Assembly (NCBI RefSeq): GCF_030758935.1
Contig: NZ_CP132333.1
Span: 2,170,992 to 2,234,991 of the forward strand
DNA length: 64,000 bases
DNA from: Geothrix sp. PMB-07
GTDB lineage: Bacteria; Acidobacteriota; Holophagae; Holophagales; Holophagaceae
Reading direction: 5' to 3'
In this document: piece by piece, positions 1-8,312 of the stretch
Layout of the letters: every line of letters starts with the position of its first letter
How positions within the stretch are numbered: the stretch's first letter is position 1
Translations under genes and position numbers: made by a program
The notes under the pieces: model-generated
Seen by the model: the letters and a program-made list of their open reading frames with translations, nothing else
Database searches by the model: none
Told to the model about the DNA's origin: nothing

Positions 1-12
1 CCTGTTCTTGGC

Positions 13-1599
13 CTAGATCGAAAAGGCCTGGGTGAGCTGCTGCAGTTGCGAAGCTGTGGCCGCGATGTCATCGATGGTCCGCTTGGTTTCCGCAAGGCTG
101 GCGGACAACTGGGTCGTGGCCGAAGCATTCCGTTCAGCCAAGCCCGCCGTGGTTCCCACGGACTGACTCACCTCCTGGCTGGACTTCGCCTGCTCTCCGA
201 TGGCCAGGTTGATCGCCACGACCCCTTTGGAGCGTTCCGTGGCGTTCGCCTCGATGGCCTGCAGGCTGAGTTGAACCCTGGCCACGGTGTCGGCCCCGGC
301 GCCCACCCGTTCGCTGCTTTCGGCGATCAGAGCGTGGATCTCGTTGGCGGCACCCGCACTGCGTTCCGCCAACTTGCGGATCTCCTCCGCCACCACGGCG
401 AAGCCCTTGCCGGACTGACCCGCCTTGGCCGCTTCGATGGCGGCATTGAGGGAGAGCAGGTTGGTCTGCCGGGCGATTTCGGTGATGACCGACGTGATGC
501 GGCCCACCTTTTCAGAGCTTTCCCGGATGGCCTCCATGGTGCGGGTGGTCTGCTCGGCGTTCTCCAGACCTGCCTTCGTCACCCGCTGCGATTCATCCGC
601 CAATCCTCTTGCGATCTCCAGCCGCTGAGCGACTTCATGGGTCGAAGCCACCACCTGCTCCATGGCTGCGGCGGAGGTTTCCATGGCCTTGCGCTGCACG
701 TCCGCGCCCTGACTCAGGTCGAGGGTGGTCGCATTGAGCTGCTCCGCCGTGGCCGTCAACTGGTGCGTGCCAGCGGCGGTCTGCTCTGAGATGTGTTTGA
801 TGGTCTGCATGCTCGCGGCCAGCCGGTCGAGCGCCACATCCAGATCAGAGGAGATCTGCCCGATCTCATCCTTGGCCGCCACCTGGGCCCGCACCCGCAG
901 ATCGCCCGCGGCCAAGGCGCGCATGGCGCGGCTGACCTTTCCGATCTCACCTTGGACATGGGTGAGGATCACCCGCAGGACCAACAGGCCCAGCCCGACG
1001 GACACCATGCCGAAAACCACAAGGGCCACCTGGATGCGGTCCCCGAAGGACGCAGTCTCAGCATTGATCCGCTCGGTGTGGGCGGCCAGATGCTTGAGCA
1101 CGGTCTCCAGCGTTTCACGAGCCTTCCGGGCCTCGCCGACATTGGCCTCCATCAGCACAGGATCGCCGTCGGCCTTGCCGCTCTTGGCCTTCTCGAGGAT
1201 CGCGGGGAACGCTTCCACATACTGTTTCTGGGCCAGCAGGGCCGCATCCACCAGCGGACGATCCTCGGCACTCCAGGCGAGGCCCCCCAGGCGCTGGAAA
1301 TCTCTGGCCAGGAGCGCCTCGAACGCCTTCATCCGATCACCGCGCTTCTGGAGGTAGGCCTCATCGTGGGCCGCCGCGATCATGGAGACATGAATGGTGC
1401 GCAGCACGTTCGCATCGTTGATGAATTGGGTAAGCGCTTCAGACGTGCGGGTGACAGCCAGGGAATCCGCCTGGCCGGCCTGGATGCGCTCGATGCAGAA
1501 GGATCCCATGGCTGCCATGGAGATGATCAACACCGCAGGCAGCAGAATGATCAGGCCGAACTTCTTTCCCAGAGTGAGACTGTCCAACCATCGGTGCAT
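13..1599 (-). CDS. methyl-accepting chemotaxis protein
   Basis: This 528-residue transmembrane chemoreceptor would sense a ligand outside the inner membrane and control CheA/CheW. A first membrane helix lies at about residues 14-36 and a second at about 189-211, enclosing a roughly 150-residue periplasmic helical sensor. A HAMP linker follows at about 213-265 ([14 protein letters not shown]). The signalling hairpin tip at about 376-396 reads [17 protein letters not shown], the conserved MCP signature. No C-terminal CheR-tether pentapeptide is visible, since the protein ends in QAFSI. The ATG at 1599 is preceded by GGGAGGAG about 9 nt upstream, which supports the start. No other chemotaxis gene is visible nearby. 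The ligand cannot be told from sequence. Confidence 0.96.
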   Translation of the reverse strand: MHRWLDSLTLGKKFGLIILLPAVLIISMAAMGSFCIERIQAGQADSLAVTRTSEALTQFINDANVLRTIHVSMIAAAHDEAYLQKRGDRMKAFEALLARDFQRLGGLAWSAEDRPLVDAALLAQKQYVEAFPAILEKAKSGKADGDPVLMEANVGEARKARETLETVLKHLAAHTERINAETASFGDRIQVALVVFGMVSVGLGLLVLRVILTHVQGEIGKVSRAMRALAAGDLRVRAQVAAKDEIGQISSDLDVALDRLAASMQTIKHISEQTAAGTHQLTATAEQLNATTLDLSQGADVQRKAMETSAAAMEQVVASTHEVAQRLEIARGLADESQRVTKAGLENAEQTTRTMEAIRESSEKVGRITSVITEIARQTNLLSLNAAIEAAKAGQSGKGFAVVAEEIRKLAERSAGAANEIHALIAESSERVGAGADTVARVQLSLQAIEANATERSKGVVAINLAIGEQAKSSQEVSQSVGTTAGLAERNASATTQLSASLAETKRTIDDIAATASQLQQLTQAFSI

Positions 1600-1743
1600 G
1601 GCTTGCGTTCTCCTCCCGGGGACGCCGCCCGGTTGGTTGAAAATATCACTACCGCATAGTCGTCAAAGCATACAAGTTCTTACGGCTGTGTAAAACGACA
1701 GAGCAACAGTCATTCGTTTCCGCCGCCGTCACCTTCGGGAAAC

Positions 1744-2451
1744 TCAGAACAGGCGACCCACCAAAGCGGCCAGTGCTGTTTCCGTCCGCAGAATGCGAGG
1801 GCCGAGGTCCAGGGGTTCTAGGCCCGCCTCAAGCAGACTGCGGACTTCGGGATCGATCCAGCCCCCTTCAGGACCGATGGCAAGGGTGACAGGAGTGGCC
1901 AGTGGCCTCGGCGCGGTTTCGCCGCTTCCCGGATGCGCCAGAAGACCGCAACCACTGTCCAGCAGTGCGGGCAAATCCGTTTCGACGAAAGGACGGAAGA
2001 GCCTCGCCAGATGCAGTTCTGGAAGCACCGTGTCTTTCGCCTGCTCCAGGCCCAGCAGCATCTGTTCGCGCAGGTTTTCCGGCTTCAGCTTCGGGCTGGC
2101 CCAGTAGGCCTTCTCCACCTTCCAGGCATTCAGCAGAACGAGACGGGCCGCTCCCAGACTGGTGGCCGCGGCCACCACGCGGTTCAGCACCTTGGGCCGT
2201 GGCAAAGCAATCACAAGGGTCAGGGGCAGTTTCGGCGGCGGGTCCTGGTCCAGCCGGAGATCCAGCTCCAAGGCTTCCTCATCGAGGCGCACCACCCTGC
2301 CCCGCCCCATGCGGCCACCCAACATGCCTACGGTGAGTTCGCCCCCCGCCTCGGCACGATGCACCTCTCGGACATGCCGCAACCGGCGTCCGCTCAGGCG
2401 GGCACGGTCGGTCGCGATGAAATCCTCGGGAAACAGCAGCACCAGGTTCAT
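1744..2451 (-). CDS. rsmE: 16S rRNA (uracil-1498-N3)-methyltransferase RsmE
   Basis: The 235-residue protein has the length and architecture of RsmE, a SPOUT-fold enzyme that methylates U1498 of 16S rRNA in the assembled small subunit using S-adenosylmethionine. An N-terminal PUA-like RNA-binding segment (HVREVHRAEAGGELTVG) is followed by the SPOUT knot, with the diagnostic IGPEGGW at about residues 192-198 and LGPRILRTETALAAL near the end. The start overlaps the stop of the upstream GNAT gene in an ATGA arrangement, so the two are probably translationally coupled. Confidence in family is high; the exact target follows from the family. Confidence 0.95.
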   Translation of the reverse strand: MNLVLLFPEDFIATDRARLSGRRLRHVREVHRAEAGGELTVGMLGGRMGRGRVVRLDEEALELDLRLDQDPPPKLPLTLVIALPRPKVLNRVVAAATSLGAARLVLLNAWKVEKAYWASPKLKPENLREQMLLGLEQAKDTVLPELHLARLFRPFVETDLPALLDSGCGLLAHPGSGETAPRPLATPVTLAIGPEGGWIDPEVRSLLEAGLEPLDLGPRILRTETALAALVGRLF

Positions 2452-2970
2452 AGCAGCGGCTTCGCCAGGATCAGATCCCGATCCACCTGCTCGCCGATCT
2501 TGAACACATGTTCGCCCACCTCCTGGAAACCCCAGCGGCGATAGAACGCCAGGGCCCGGTGGTTGTTCTCCCAGACGCCCAGCCAGATTTCATCCGCGCC
2601 CCAGGCCGTGGCCATCTTCAAGGCCTCCCGCATCAAAAAGGGCGCCGCACCCCTGGCCGTGGCAGGCCTTCATTACGTAGATGCGCTGCAACTCCACGGG
2701 ACGCTCCCCGGCCACCCCCGGTTCGCGGTAGCCCAACCGAAGCTGAAGGAAACCCGAGGGCTGGCCATCGACTTCCAGCACCCGACCCGGCCGGGAGGGA
2801 TCCTCCAACTCCGCCCGCTGTTGTGGAACGCCATAGGTGCGGGTGAGAAAAGCATCCATGTCCTCGGGAGAACAAATGCGCTCGAAGGTCTCGCGGAAGG
2901 TGCGGGCGCCGAGATCGGCGAGGATCGCAGCATCTTCGGGAAGCGCGGGGCGAAGACAGATGGAGGTCAT
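2448..2970 (-). pseudogene. GNAT-family N-acetyltransferase, split by a frameshift
   Basis: Two overlapping minus-strand frames together make one GNAT acetyltransferase. The N-terminal part starts at ATG 2970 (MTSICLRPALPEDAAILADL) and runs through the acetyl-CoA loop (VELQRIYVMKACHGQGCGA). The C-terminal part is in another frame (MREALKMATAWGADEIWLGV, then NHRALAFYRRWGFQEVGEHV) and ends at 2448. Homology passes from one frame to the other near 2640, where the coding strand reads GGCGCCCTTTTTG. One extra base there would restore a continuous protein of about 173 residues with a normal Gly-x-Gly loop. This is either a real frameshift (pseudogene or programmed slippage) or an assembly error. 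It sits between a TfoX-like gene 5 bp upstream and rsmE, which it overlaps by 4 bp. The substrate is unknown. Confidence 0.8.
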
Positions 2971-2975
2971 GATCC

Positions 2976-3359
2976 CTACTTCCGCTTGGCCGCGGGTCTG
3001 CCGGGCGCTTTCGCCTTTGATTTGGTGTTGGCCCGTGCGGCGACGGCGATGGCCTTGGCCATCCATTCCGCCAGTTGGTCCGGGTCCTCCAGCACCTCCT
3101 CGGGCAGCTGGTAGTACTGCATGGGCCTCTCGGGATCACCAAAGGGCAGGAAGGGTCCCATGCCCGCCGCCACGAAGTCGGAACGGTTGCTGTCGTCCAC
3201 CTTGAAGTAGAGGGTCTCCTCCGCCACCAGGGCGAAGGCGCGGCCATCCGCGAAGAAGGTCAGACCGCCAAACATGGGTCGGGTGGTCACCGGGCGGATC
3301 TGCCCCAATTGTTCGAGGAGGTATGTGCGGAAGCTCACTGAGACGGTCATGGCGACCAT
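2976..3359 (-). CDS. TfoX N-terminal domain family protein
   Basis: The 127-residue protein matches the TfoX N-terminal domain fold: TRPMFGGLTFFADGRAFALV, then ETLYFKVDDSNRSDFVAAGM and MQYYQLPEEVLEDPDQLAEW. It lacks the C-terminal half of true competence regulator TfoX and ends in a basic Lys/Ala/Pro-rich tail (NTKSKAKAPGRPAAKRK) that might contact nucleic acid. I chose ATG 3359 because GGGAAGG lies just upstream; an internal ATG at 3350 is the alternative. The open frame continues upstream to 3890, but that part is antisense to the ptb gene and is not real. It is divergent from ptb and leads the TfoX-GNAT-rsmE set. Its role is unknown. Confidence 0.85.
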   Translation of the reverse strand: MVAMTVSVSFRTYLLEQLGQIRPVTTRPMFGGLTFFADGRAFALVAEETLYFKVDDSNRSDFVAAGMGPFLPFGDPERPMQYYQLPEEVLEDPDQLAEWMAKAIAVAARANTKSKAKAPGRPAAKRK

Positions 3360-3411
3360 GCTACCTTCCCAGAAGCCGGGCTGTCCCGGCGTCTTTTGAC
3401 AGGATCCAGCC

Positions 3412-4314
3412 ATGCGGATCAACACCCTCGATGAACTCCTCCGCGCCGTGAAAGACCGCCCCCGCAAGCGCCTGGTGGTGGCCTGGGCCAACGACGCCCA
3501 CACCCTGGAAGCGGTGAATGCCGCGGTGGAAGCGGGACTGGTGGAAGCCATCTTGGTCGGCGATGAAGCCGCCATCCTGAAGGTCTTCGGAGAACTGGGC
3601 CTGGCCAAGGAGCGCTTCCGCATCGTGCACACCGCCACAGACACCGAAGCCGCCTCCAAGGCCGTGGGCATGGTGCGCTCCGGCGAGGCGGACCTGCTCA
3701 TGAAGGGGCTCCTCAGCACCGACAAATACATGCGCGCCATCCTGAATAAGGAACAGGGCCTGCTGGATCCTGGCGCCATTCTCAGCCACGTGACCGTCAT
3801 GGAGCACCCCGGCCATCCCAAGCTCATGATCGCCGGTGACGTGGCCGTGATCCCCGAACCGGAGTTCAAGGAGAAGCTCGCCATCCTCAACTACCTGGTG
3901 AAGACCGCCAAGGCCCTGGGCATCGAAACCCCCAAGGTGGCTGTGCTGGCGGCTTCCGAGCAGGTGCTGCCCAAGATGAGTTCCAGTTCCGATGCGGCCA
4001 TGCTCTCGAAGATGGCGGACCGCGGCCAGATCAAGGGCGCCCTGGTGGACGGCCCTCTGGCCTTGGACGGCGCCATCGACCCCGAAGCCGCTCAGATCAA
4101 GGGATTGGTCGGCCCCGTGGCCGGCGATGCCGACTGCCTGCTCTTCCCCAACATCGAGGCTGGCAACGTGTTCTACAAGGCCGGCACCAAACTGGGCGGC
4201 GCCGAAATCGCCGCGGTAGTGGTCGGCGCGCGCGTGCCCTGCGTGCTCAGCAGCCGCGGCGACAGCGCGAAAACCAAGCTCAGCTCCATCGCCTTGGCGG
4301 CATTGCTGGCCTGA
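3412..4314 (+). CDS. ptb: phosphate butyryltransferase-like acyltransferase
   Basis: This 300-residue protein belongs to the phosphate acetyl/butyryltransferase family, which swaps an acyl group between CoA and inorganic phosphate. Its length matches phosphate butyryltransferase rather than the longer Pta. Visible family segments are LMKGLLSTDKYMRAILNKEQ, LSHVTVMEHPGHPKLMIAGD, KVAVLAASEQVLPKM, GALVDGPLALDGAI, LLFPNIEAGNVFYKAG and CVLSSRGDSAKTKLSSIALA. AGGA before ATG 3412 supports the start. A phosphotransacylase-butyrate kinase fusion is encoded convergently about 1 kb away, so the locus has two phosphotransacylase domains. Acetyl versus butyryl or branched-chain specificity cannot be read from sequence. 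Confidence 0.92.
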   Translation: MRINTLDELLRAVKDRPRKRLVVAWANDAHTLEAVNAAVEAGLVEAILVGDEAAILKVFGELGLAKERFRIVHTATDTEAASKAVGMVRSGEADLLMKGLLSTDKYMRAILNKEQGLLDPGAILSHVTVMEHPGHPKLMIAGDVAVIPEPEFKEKLAILNYLVKTAKALGIETPKVAVLAASEQVLPKMSSSSDAAMLSKMADRGQIKGALVDGPLALDGAIDPEAAQIKGLVGPVAGDADCLLFPNIEAGNVFYKAGTKLGGAEIAAVVVGARVPCVLSSRGDSAKTKLSSIALAALLA

Positions 4315-4336
4315 GCACCATGCCCCGCGTGGATCA

Positions 4337-4369
4337 GAAGGGCGCAGAGGAGAATGCCCTGCGCCCTTC
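4337..4369. terminator. hairpin between ptb and the lanthipeptide-type gene
   Basis: A perfect 11-bp stem (GAAGGGCGCAG / CTGCGCCCTTC) encloses an 11-nt loop just after the ptb stop codon. The plus strand continues GTGTTCTC, so there is no clean T-tract. Because the hairpin is symmetric, it could end both ptb and the opposing lanthipeptide-type transcript. Confidence 0.55.
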
Positions 4370-4444
4370 GTGTTCTCTGCCACCACCTTGACGAGACGAT
4401 ATGGCTTAAAATGGCTCCTCTCGTCCGATGGTTTATTTGGCCGC

Positions 4445-4618
4445 CTACTTATCCCACCAGCAGATGTGTCGATTCGTGGTGAAGCATTCATTCACGTAAC
4501 AAGTCTGGCAGCTGTAAGTCACTCTTCCACCGCCAGCAACCCCATCGGCTGCTTCAGACGTCAGGTCCTTCAGCGTTTCCTTCTTGAGGTTCAATTTCTT
4601 CTCGTTCTGCTTCACCAT
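4445..4618 (-). CDS. class I lanthipeptide-type precursor peptide
   Basis: This 57-residue gene looks like a ribosomally made, modified peptide precursor. The leader (residues 1-30) is charged and contains KKLNLKKETLKDL, like the KLxLxKETL leader of class I lanthipeptide precursors known from Bacteroidota and relatives. It ends in VAGGG, a double-glycine-type cleavage site. The core that follows has four Cys (37, 40, 45, 53) and five Ser/Thr (34, 36, 39, 47, 48), which could form several lanthionine rings, and ends in CWWDK. GAGGAGG five bases before ATG 4618 fixes the start; an in-frame upstream extension to 4789 has no such support. No LanB, LanC, peptidase or transporter gene is nearby. 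The call rests on leader and core composition; a disulfide-bonded peptide is the alternative. Confidence 0.75.
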   Translation of the reverse strand: MVKQNEKKLNLKKETLKDLTSEAADGVAGGGRVTYSCQTCYVNECFTTNRHICWWDK

Positions 4619-4639
4619 GGAAGCCTCCTCGGATGGATT

Positions 4640-4658
4640 TGGATTCCAGCGGAATCCA
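4640..4658. promoter_or_regulatory. palindrome upstream of the lanthipeptide-type gene
   Basis: TGGATTCCAGCGGAATCCA is a perfect inverted repeat with 8-bp arms and a 3-nt spacer. It lies 22-40 bp upstream of the precursor start codon, just ahead of the GAGGAGG ribosome binding site. It could be an operator for a dimeric regulator or a stem-loop in the mRNA leader. Confidence 0.5.
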
Positions 4659-4804
4659 GGTTGGGGTTGATGGATGGATCCTACCCACCGACCAGACCGT
4701 GGCGACCCCACGCATTCAAACTCGACACAGCCACAGGGCGGAGCGACACATCGCCCTGGGCGAACGTCACTTCCACCCAGGCGAACCAAATGGTCGCCCT
4801 GCCC

Positions 4805-5116
4805 CTAGCCGACCCGCCAGCTGCATTGGGAGGGGATCGGGGTGTCTGCGGGATTGCTGGCCTCCGCGGCGGCGGCTCCCTCGTGGTATCCGTACTTCAA
4901 GTGTTCTGGATGCGCCATGAGGCTCCAATCCAGATCCGGATCCCGGTGCTCGAACCATTCGCCAACCTGATAGACACAGCTCGCGCAGGTGGCGAAGGTG
5001 GGGCCGGAAAGCTGCCGCACTTCATCCTTCAACGGGTGACACTGCACCAAGGGACAACCCAAAATCAGAAGCCAGCTGCCCAGACCTGAAGGGTCGCTCG
5101 TTTGGATGTATTCCAT
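4805..5116 (-). CDS. hypothetical Cys-containing small protein
   Basis: I do not recognise this 103-residue reading frame. It has four clustered cysteines, GCPLVQCHP (about residue 20) and TCASCVYQ (about residue 43), which might bind a metal. An acidic-aromatic stretch follows (GEWFEHRDPDLDWSLMAHPE). Third codon positions are G or C in roughly three quarters of codons by my hand count, in keeping with real coding. ATG 5116 is preceded by GGGG at a plausible distance; GTG 5119 is an alternative. It lies on the same strand and 186 bp upstream of the lanthipeptide-type precursor, so the two could share a transcript. It may be an unrelated orphan or a spurious frame. Confidence 0.45.
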   Translation of the reverse strand: MEYIQTSDPSGLGSWLLILGCPLVQCHPLKDEVRQLSGPTFATCASCVYQVGEWFEHRDPDLDWSLMAHPEHLKYGYHEGAAAAEASNPADTPIPSQCSWRVG

Positions 5117-5391
5117 CACATGCCCCGTGGTCAGGTGATCCTAGCTTCATGAGCCTGGTCAGGGTCCGAAAGCAAGGATCTTACTGTTGCAGGGCCACTT
5201 CACGTTGAAGGTGGCACAGCGCATGGGCCGACCTGCACTCAGGTCCAGCTGAGTGACACGCTGTGTCGGTTGGATCAAATCAGGGCGAAGGTGGAGCCCT
5301 CTGTCCAAACCACAACCTCATGGGACGGGGAGACCATGAGGAAGGTTTTCCAGCCTCCTCGTGATCTCCCAGTCGTTGTGAGGGATCTCCC
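5117..5391. other. intergenic stretch between butyrate kinase fusion and small Cys protein
   Basis: I see no convincing gene in these 275 bases. A short palindrome (TGAGGGA / TCCCTCA with a 2-nt spacer, 5379-5394) overlaps the stop codon of the butyrate kinase fusion and may form a small hairpin at its mRNA end. Confidence 0.4.
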
Positions 5392-7602
5392 TCAAACCGT
5401 CGGCGGATAATCCTTCGCCACTTCGCGCCCTGCCAACACGCGCAGGGCACCCTTGGCCAGGGCGGCCATCTCGTTTTCGCCAGGGTAGACCTGCACGGGG
5501 CACCCCAGGGATACGGTATAACGCGTGAGGTCGGCCACCAGCTTCTTGGAGCGGGCCATGCCACCGGTCAGCAGAATGGCATCGATGGGTTCGCCCTCGA
5601 AGGCCGGCGCCAGAGCCGTGATGTTCTTGGCAATCTGGTAGACCATAGCTGAGTAGACCAGCGCCGCCTCGGCATCACCTTCATCCACGCGGCGTTCGAC
5701 TTCGCGCATGTCGGCGGTGCCCAGCAGGTCGATGAGTCCGCCGCGTCCCTTGTTCAGGAGCTTCAGCTCGGCCTTGGTGTACTTGCCGGAGAAAAAGAGA
5801 TCGATGAGCTGGCCCGGCGGCAGGCTGCCGGAGCGCTGGGGCGAGAAGGGCCCTTCCCCATCGAGGCCGTTGTTCACATCCAGGTAGTGGCCCTTGCGGT
5901 GGGCACCGACCGTGATGCCGCCGCCCATGTGAGCCACGATGACATTGATGCGCTCGTAGAAGGTTTCGCGCTCCTCGGCGAAGCGCCGGGCCGTGGCGAT
6001 CTGGTTCAGGGCGTGACTCACCACGCGACGCGGCAGCTCCTTGATCCCCGTGATCTTCACCTTCTCTTCGACCTCGTCCACCACCACCGGATCGACGATG
6101 AACGCGGGTTTGGTGGTGCCTGCCACCAGCTCAGCGGCGATGAGGGCGCCCAGGTTGGACGCGTGCTCGCCGCGCTTGCCTTCGCGCAGATCCTTCAGCA
6201 TGGCTTCACCCACATTCCATGTTCCGTGGGGGATGGGACGCAGCAGCCCGCCGCGGCCCGCCACCGCATCCAGATCCGCCAGGGACAGACCCTGGTCGGA
6301 CAGGAAGCGCAGCACCGCATCCTTGCGGAAGCTGAATTGATCGGTGATGGGCTTGCCCTCAAAGCCTTTCAGGGCCTCGGAGGCATGCTGGATCTCTTCG
6401 GTGCAACGCTCCTCGTCTCCCTCGTACACGGAGGTCTTGGTGGACGTCGAGCCGGGGTTGAGCACCAGCACGCGGTGACGCCGGAAGAAGGTGTCCTTGG
6501 GTGTGCGGTTCCACTCGCCGTAGGCGTGCAGGCGCATGACGGAGGCCTTCACCGCGAGACGGATGTCCTCGGGCGTACAGTCCATGGCCAGATCCACCCC
6601 CTGGAACCGGAGGCCGAACATCACGGGGAACTTGCGGGCATCCGGGAAGCGGGTGCCATAGAGGTGGTAGAGCAGGTTGCCCATGTCGAGGTTGGGGCAG
6701 ACGATGACATTGGGGCCGCCCTCCCAGGGCAGGCCGTCAGCTTCGTATAGCCCCGCGGAACGCCGCGAGAGCGCCACGCTGACCTTCACCTCGCTGCGAA
6801 TGTGGATGGTCCCGTAGCGGGGAGAGTGGGCCACCCGCTCGGCCAGGATGGCCGGTACCAGATCCGCGGCCTGGCGCACCAGTTCAGGCGAGGGGCCTTC
6901 GTCGCTGCCCCGGTTGGAATAAGACACCATGGCACAGCGGATCTCGGGCAGGACGTCCTCGGGAATGAGGTCGCGGGCCACGGCGCAGGTACCCACGGCC
7001 ACTTCCGCGAGGATGCGGGGCGACATGCTGGCGTTCACGCCCACATCGCCGAAAACCACGATGTTGTGAGGGTAGACATCCTGCGGGTGCTCATCGGGCA
7101 GTACGAAAATGCCCGCTTCACAAGTGACCTCGCGGTGGGCCAACAGATCCACCATGGGCCGGAAGAAGGCCTTGGGTTCGTGGATGGCGCCGCCCACCAC
7201 CATGTCGGCATGGCCCAGCTTCACGGCCCAGATGCCGAAGTGGCCGGGCTCCGAAACCTGGGCGCGGGCTTCATCCAGGGTGATCGTCCTGCCCTGCGAC
7301 AGGTTCCATTCCACACAGGCTGCGGTGAAGGCCTCCACCAGGTCCGGACGGGAGGACGGGTCCAGGAAGGCGCTTTCGGAAAGGGTGTAGGCGACGCGAT
7401 CCTCGCCGAGGTGACTCAAGTCGCGGGCGGCCATGGCCCGCACGTTGGCTTCGGGCGCGAGGAAGACAGGCCGGATGAACCGGCCCAGAAAGCAGGCGGC
7501 TTCGAGGGTGCGGGCGTCCAGGGCCTCCGGGAACACCACTGTGGGGCGGTTCCGGGGCACGGCCAGGAGACGGCTGTCGAGGGAGGCTTCGATGTCAAAC
7601 AT
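5392..7602 (-). CDS. phosphate acyltransferase-butyrate kinase fusion protein
   Basis: This 736-residue protein joins two enzymes that are normally separate. Residues 1 to about 370 resemble the phosphate acetyl/butyryltransferase domain (HADMVVGGAIHEPKAFFRPM, VGVNASMSPRILAEVAVG, RCAMVSYSNRGSDEGPSPEL, NVIVCPNLDMGNLLYHLYG). From about 374 a complete butyrate kinase begins with LVLNPGSTSTKTSVYEGD, followed by MGGGITVGAHRKG (about 555) and DGEGPFSPQRSGSLP (about 581), both ASKHA acid-kinase signatures. Acyl-CoA would be converted to acyl-phosphate and then to acid plus ATP, or the reverse for acid activation. GGAG precedes ATG 7602. It is encoded convergently to a separate ptb. Whether the N-terminal domain uses acetyl-, butyryl- or branched acyl-CoA is unknown. 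Confidence 0.92.
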   Translation of the reverse strand: MFDIEASLDSRLLAVPRNRPTVVFPEALDARTLEAACFLGRFIRPVFLAPEANVRAMAARDLSHLGEDRVAYTLSESAFLDPSSRPDLVEAFTAACVEWNLSQGRTITLDEARAQVSEPGHFGIWAVKLGHADMVVGGAIHEPKAFFRPMVDLLAHREVTCEAGIFVLPDEHPQDVYPHNIVVFGDVGVNASMSPRILAEVAVGTCAVARDLIPEDVLPEIRCAMVSYSNRGSDEGPSPELVRQAADLVPAILAERVAHSPRYGTIHIRSEVKVSVALSRRSAGLYEADGLPWEGGPNVIVCPNLDMGNLLYHLYGTRFPDARKFPVMFGLRFQGVDLAMDCTPEDIRLAVKASVMRLHAYGEWNRTPKDTFFRRHRVLVLNPGSTSTKTSVYEGDEERCTEEIQHASEALKGFEGKPITDQFSFRKDAVLRFLSDQGLSLADLDAVAGRGGLLRPIPHGTWNVGEAMLKDLREGKRGEHASNLGALIAAELVAGTTKPAFIVDPVVVDEVEEKVKITGIKELPRRVVSHALNQIATARRFAEERETFYERINVIVAHMGGGITVGAHRKGHYLDVNNGLDGEGPFSPQRSGSLPPGQLIDLFFSGKYTKAELKLLNKGRGGLIDLLGTADMREVERRVDEGDAEAALVYSAMVYQIAKNITALAPAFEGEPIDAILLTGGMARSKKLVADLTRYTVSLGCPVQVYPGENEMAALAKGALRVLAGREVAKDYPPTV

Positions 7603-7688
7603 GGGGCTCCAAGGCCATGAAGGGCCTTCGTGGGGCGAGTCTATCAGGGGTCTTGGAAGGGGTTTCCGCCCCGCGGCGAGATGTGATC

Positions 7689-8312
7689 TCAGCGGTCTGC
7701 GAGGGTCACGGATTCCACCCAGATGACCTCGCAGGAACCATCTCCGGTATCCGCCCGGGAGAGGCTGCTGACCCAGTGCCAGCCATCCGCCCCGTCGGCC
7801 CGAACCAGTTGGCCCCGCAGGGCGATGACCTGCCCCACCCGGATGGAGAGCAGCCGCCTTCGCACCGCGTCGGTGGCGGGGATCATGTGCATGTTCGCGC
7901 TGTGGGTGATCACATCGGATGCGCTGATGGGCAGGCGCTCGGCACTCCAGAAATACCAGCGGTCCCGCTGTTGGATGGTGAAGGCCTCGAGTACGCGCGA
8001 ATCGGACATGGGCCCCCAGCCCAGGGCGAAATCCACCGGCGACAACTCCGAGGCCCGATCGAACCGGTATCGTTCCGCACTGAGCACCCGAGCACAGATC
8101 TCGAACCGGGCCAGGGGCGTGATTTGGTGACCTTTGAAGGTCCAGGGATTCCGAGTTTCAGGATCCGTCTGGATCGGCTCTTCGAGCGCCAGAACACCTG
8201 GCGCATGGGAGAGTGGTCGGCCCTGCCACCACCAGGCACCCAGGAGGAGGACCGTTCCAGCCATGAACAGCAGGCCCCATCGCTCGCGCATCCAATCCCA
8301 GAGATCATCCAT
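7689..8312 (-). CDS. conserved membrane-anchored protein of unknown function
   Basis: The 207-residue protein begins MDDLWDWMRERW and has one N-terminal membrane helix (LLFMAGTVLLLGAWWW, about residues 13-28), with the rest predicted outside the cytoplasm. The soluble part carries blocks that look conserved: ARVLSAERYRFDRASELSPV, FALGWGPMSDSRVLEAF, THSANMHMIPATDAVRRRLL, GWHWVSSLSRADTGDGSCEV and IWVESV. I recall a conserved uncharacterised bacterial family with this pattern but cannot name a function. The frame is open to 8399, but the helix fits best just after Met 8312, so I used that start. It lies 86 bp upstream of the Pta-Buk gene on the same strand. Confidence 0.75.
   Translation of the reverse strand: MDDLWDWMRERWGLLFMAGTVLLLGAWWWQGRPLSHAPGVLALEEPIQTDPETRNPWTFKGHQITPLARFEICARVLSAERYRFDRASELSPVDFALGWGPMSDSRVLEAFTIQQRDRWYFWSAERLPISASDVITHSANMHMIPATDAVRRRLLSIRVGQVIALRGQLVRADGADGWHWVSSLSRADTGDGSCEVIWVESVTLADR

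Noticed and set aside
3360-3890. Upstream extension of the TfoX-like frame over the ptb gene
   Set aside because: The extra residues are antisense to a strongly conserved ptb gene, and the TfoX domain starts right after ATG 3359, which has its own ribosome binding site.
5280-5391. In-frame open stretch of about 36 codons after the UGA stop of the kinase fusion
   Set aside because: UGA readthrough or selenocysteine was considered. The kinase domain is already complete at the stop, and no SECIS-like hairpin was seen beyond a short palindrome.
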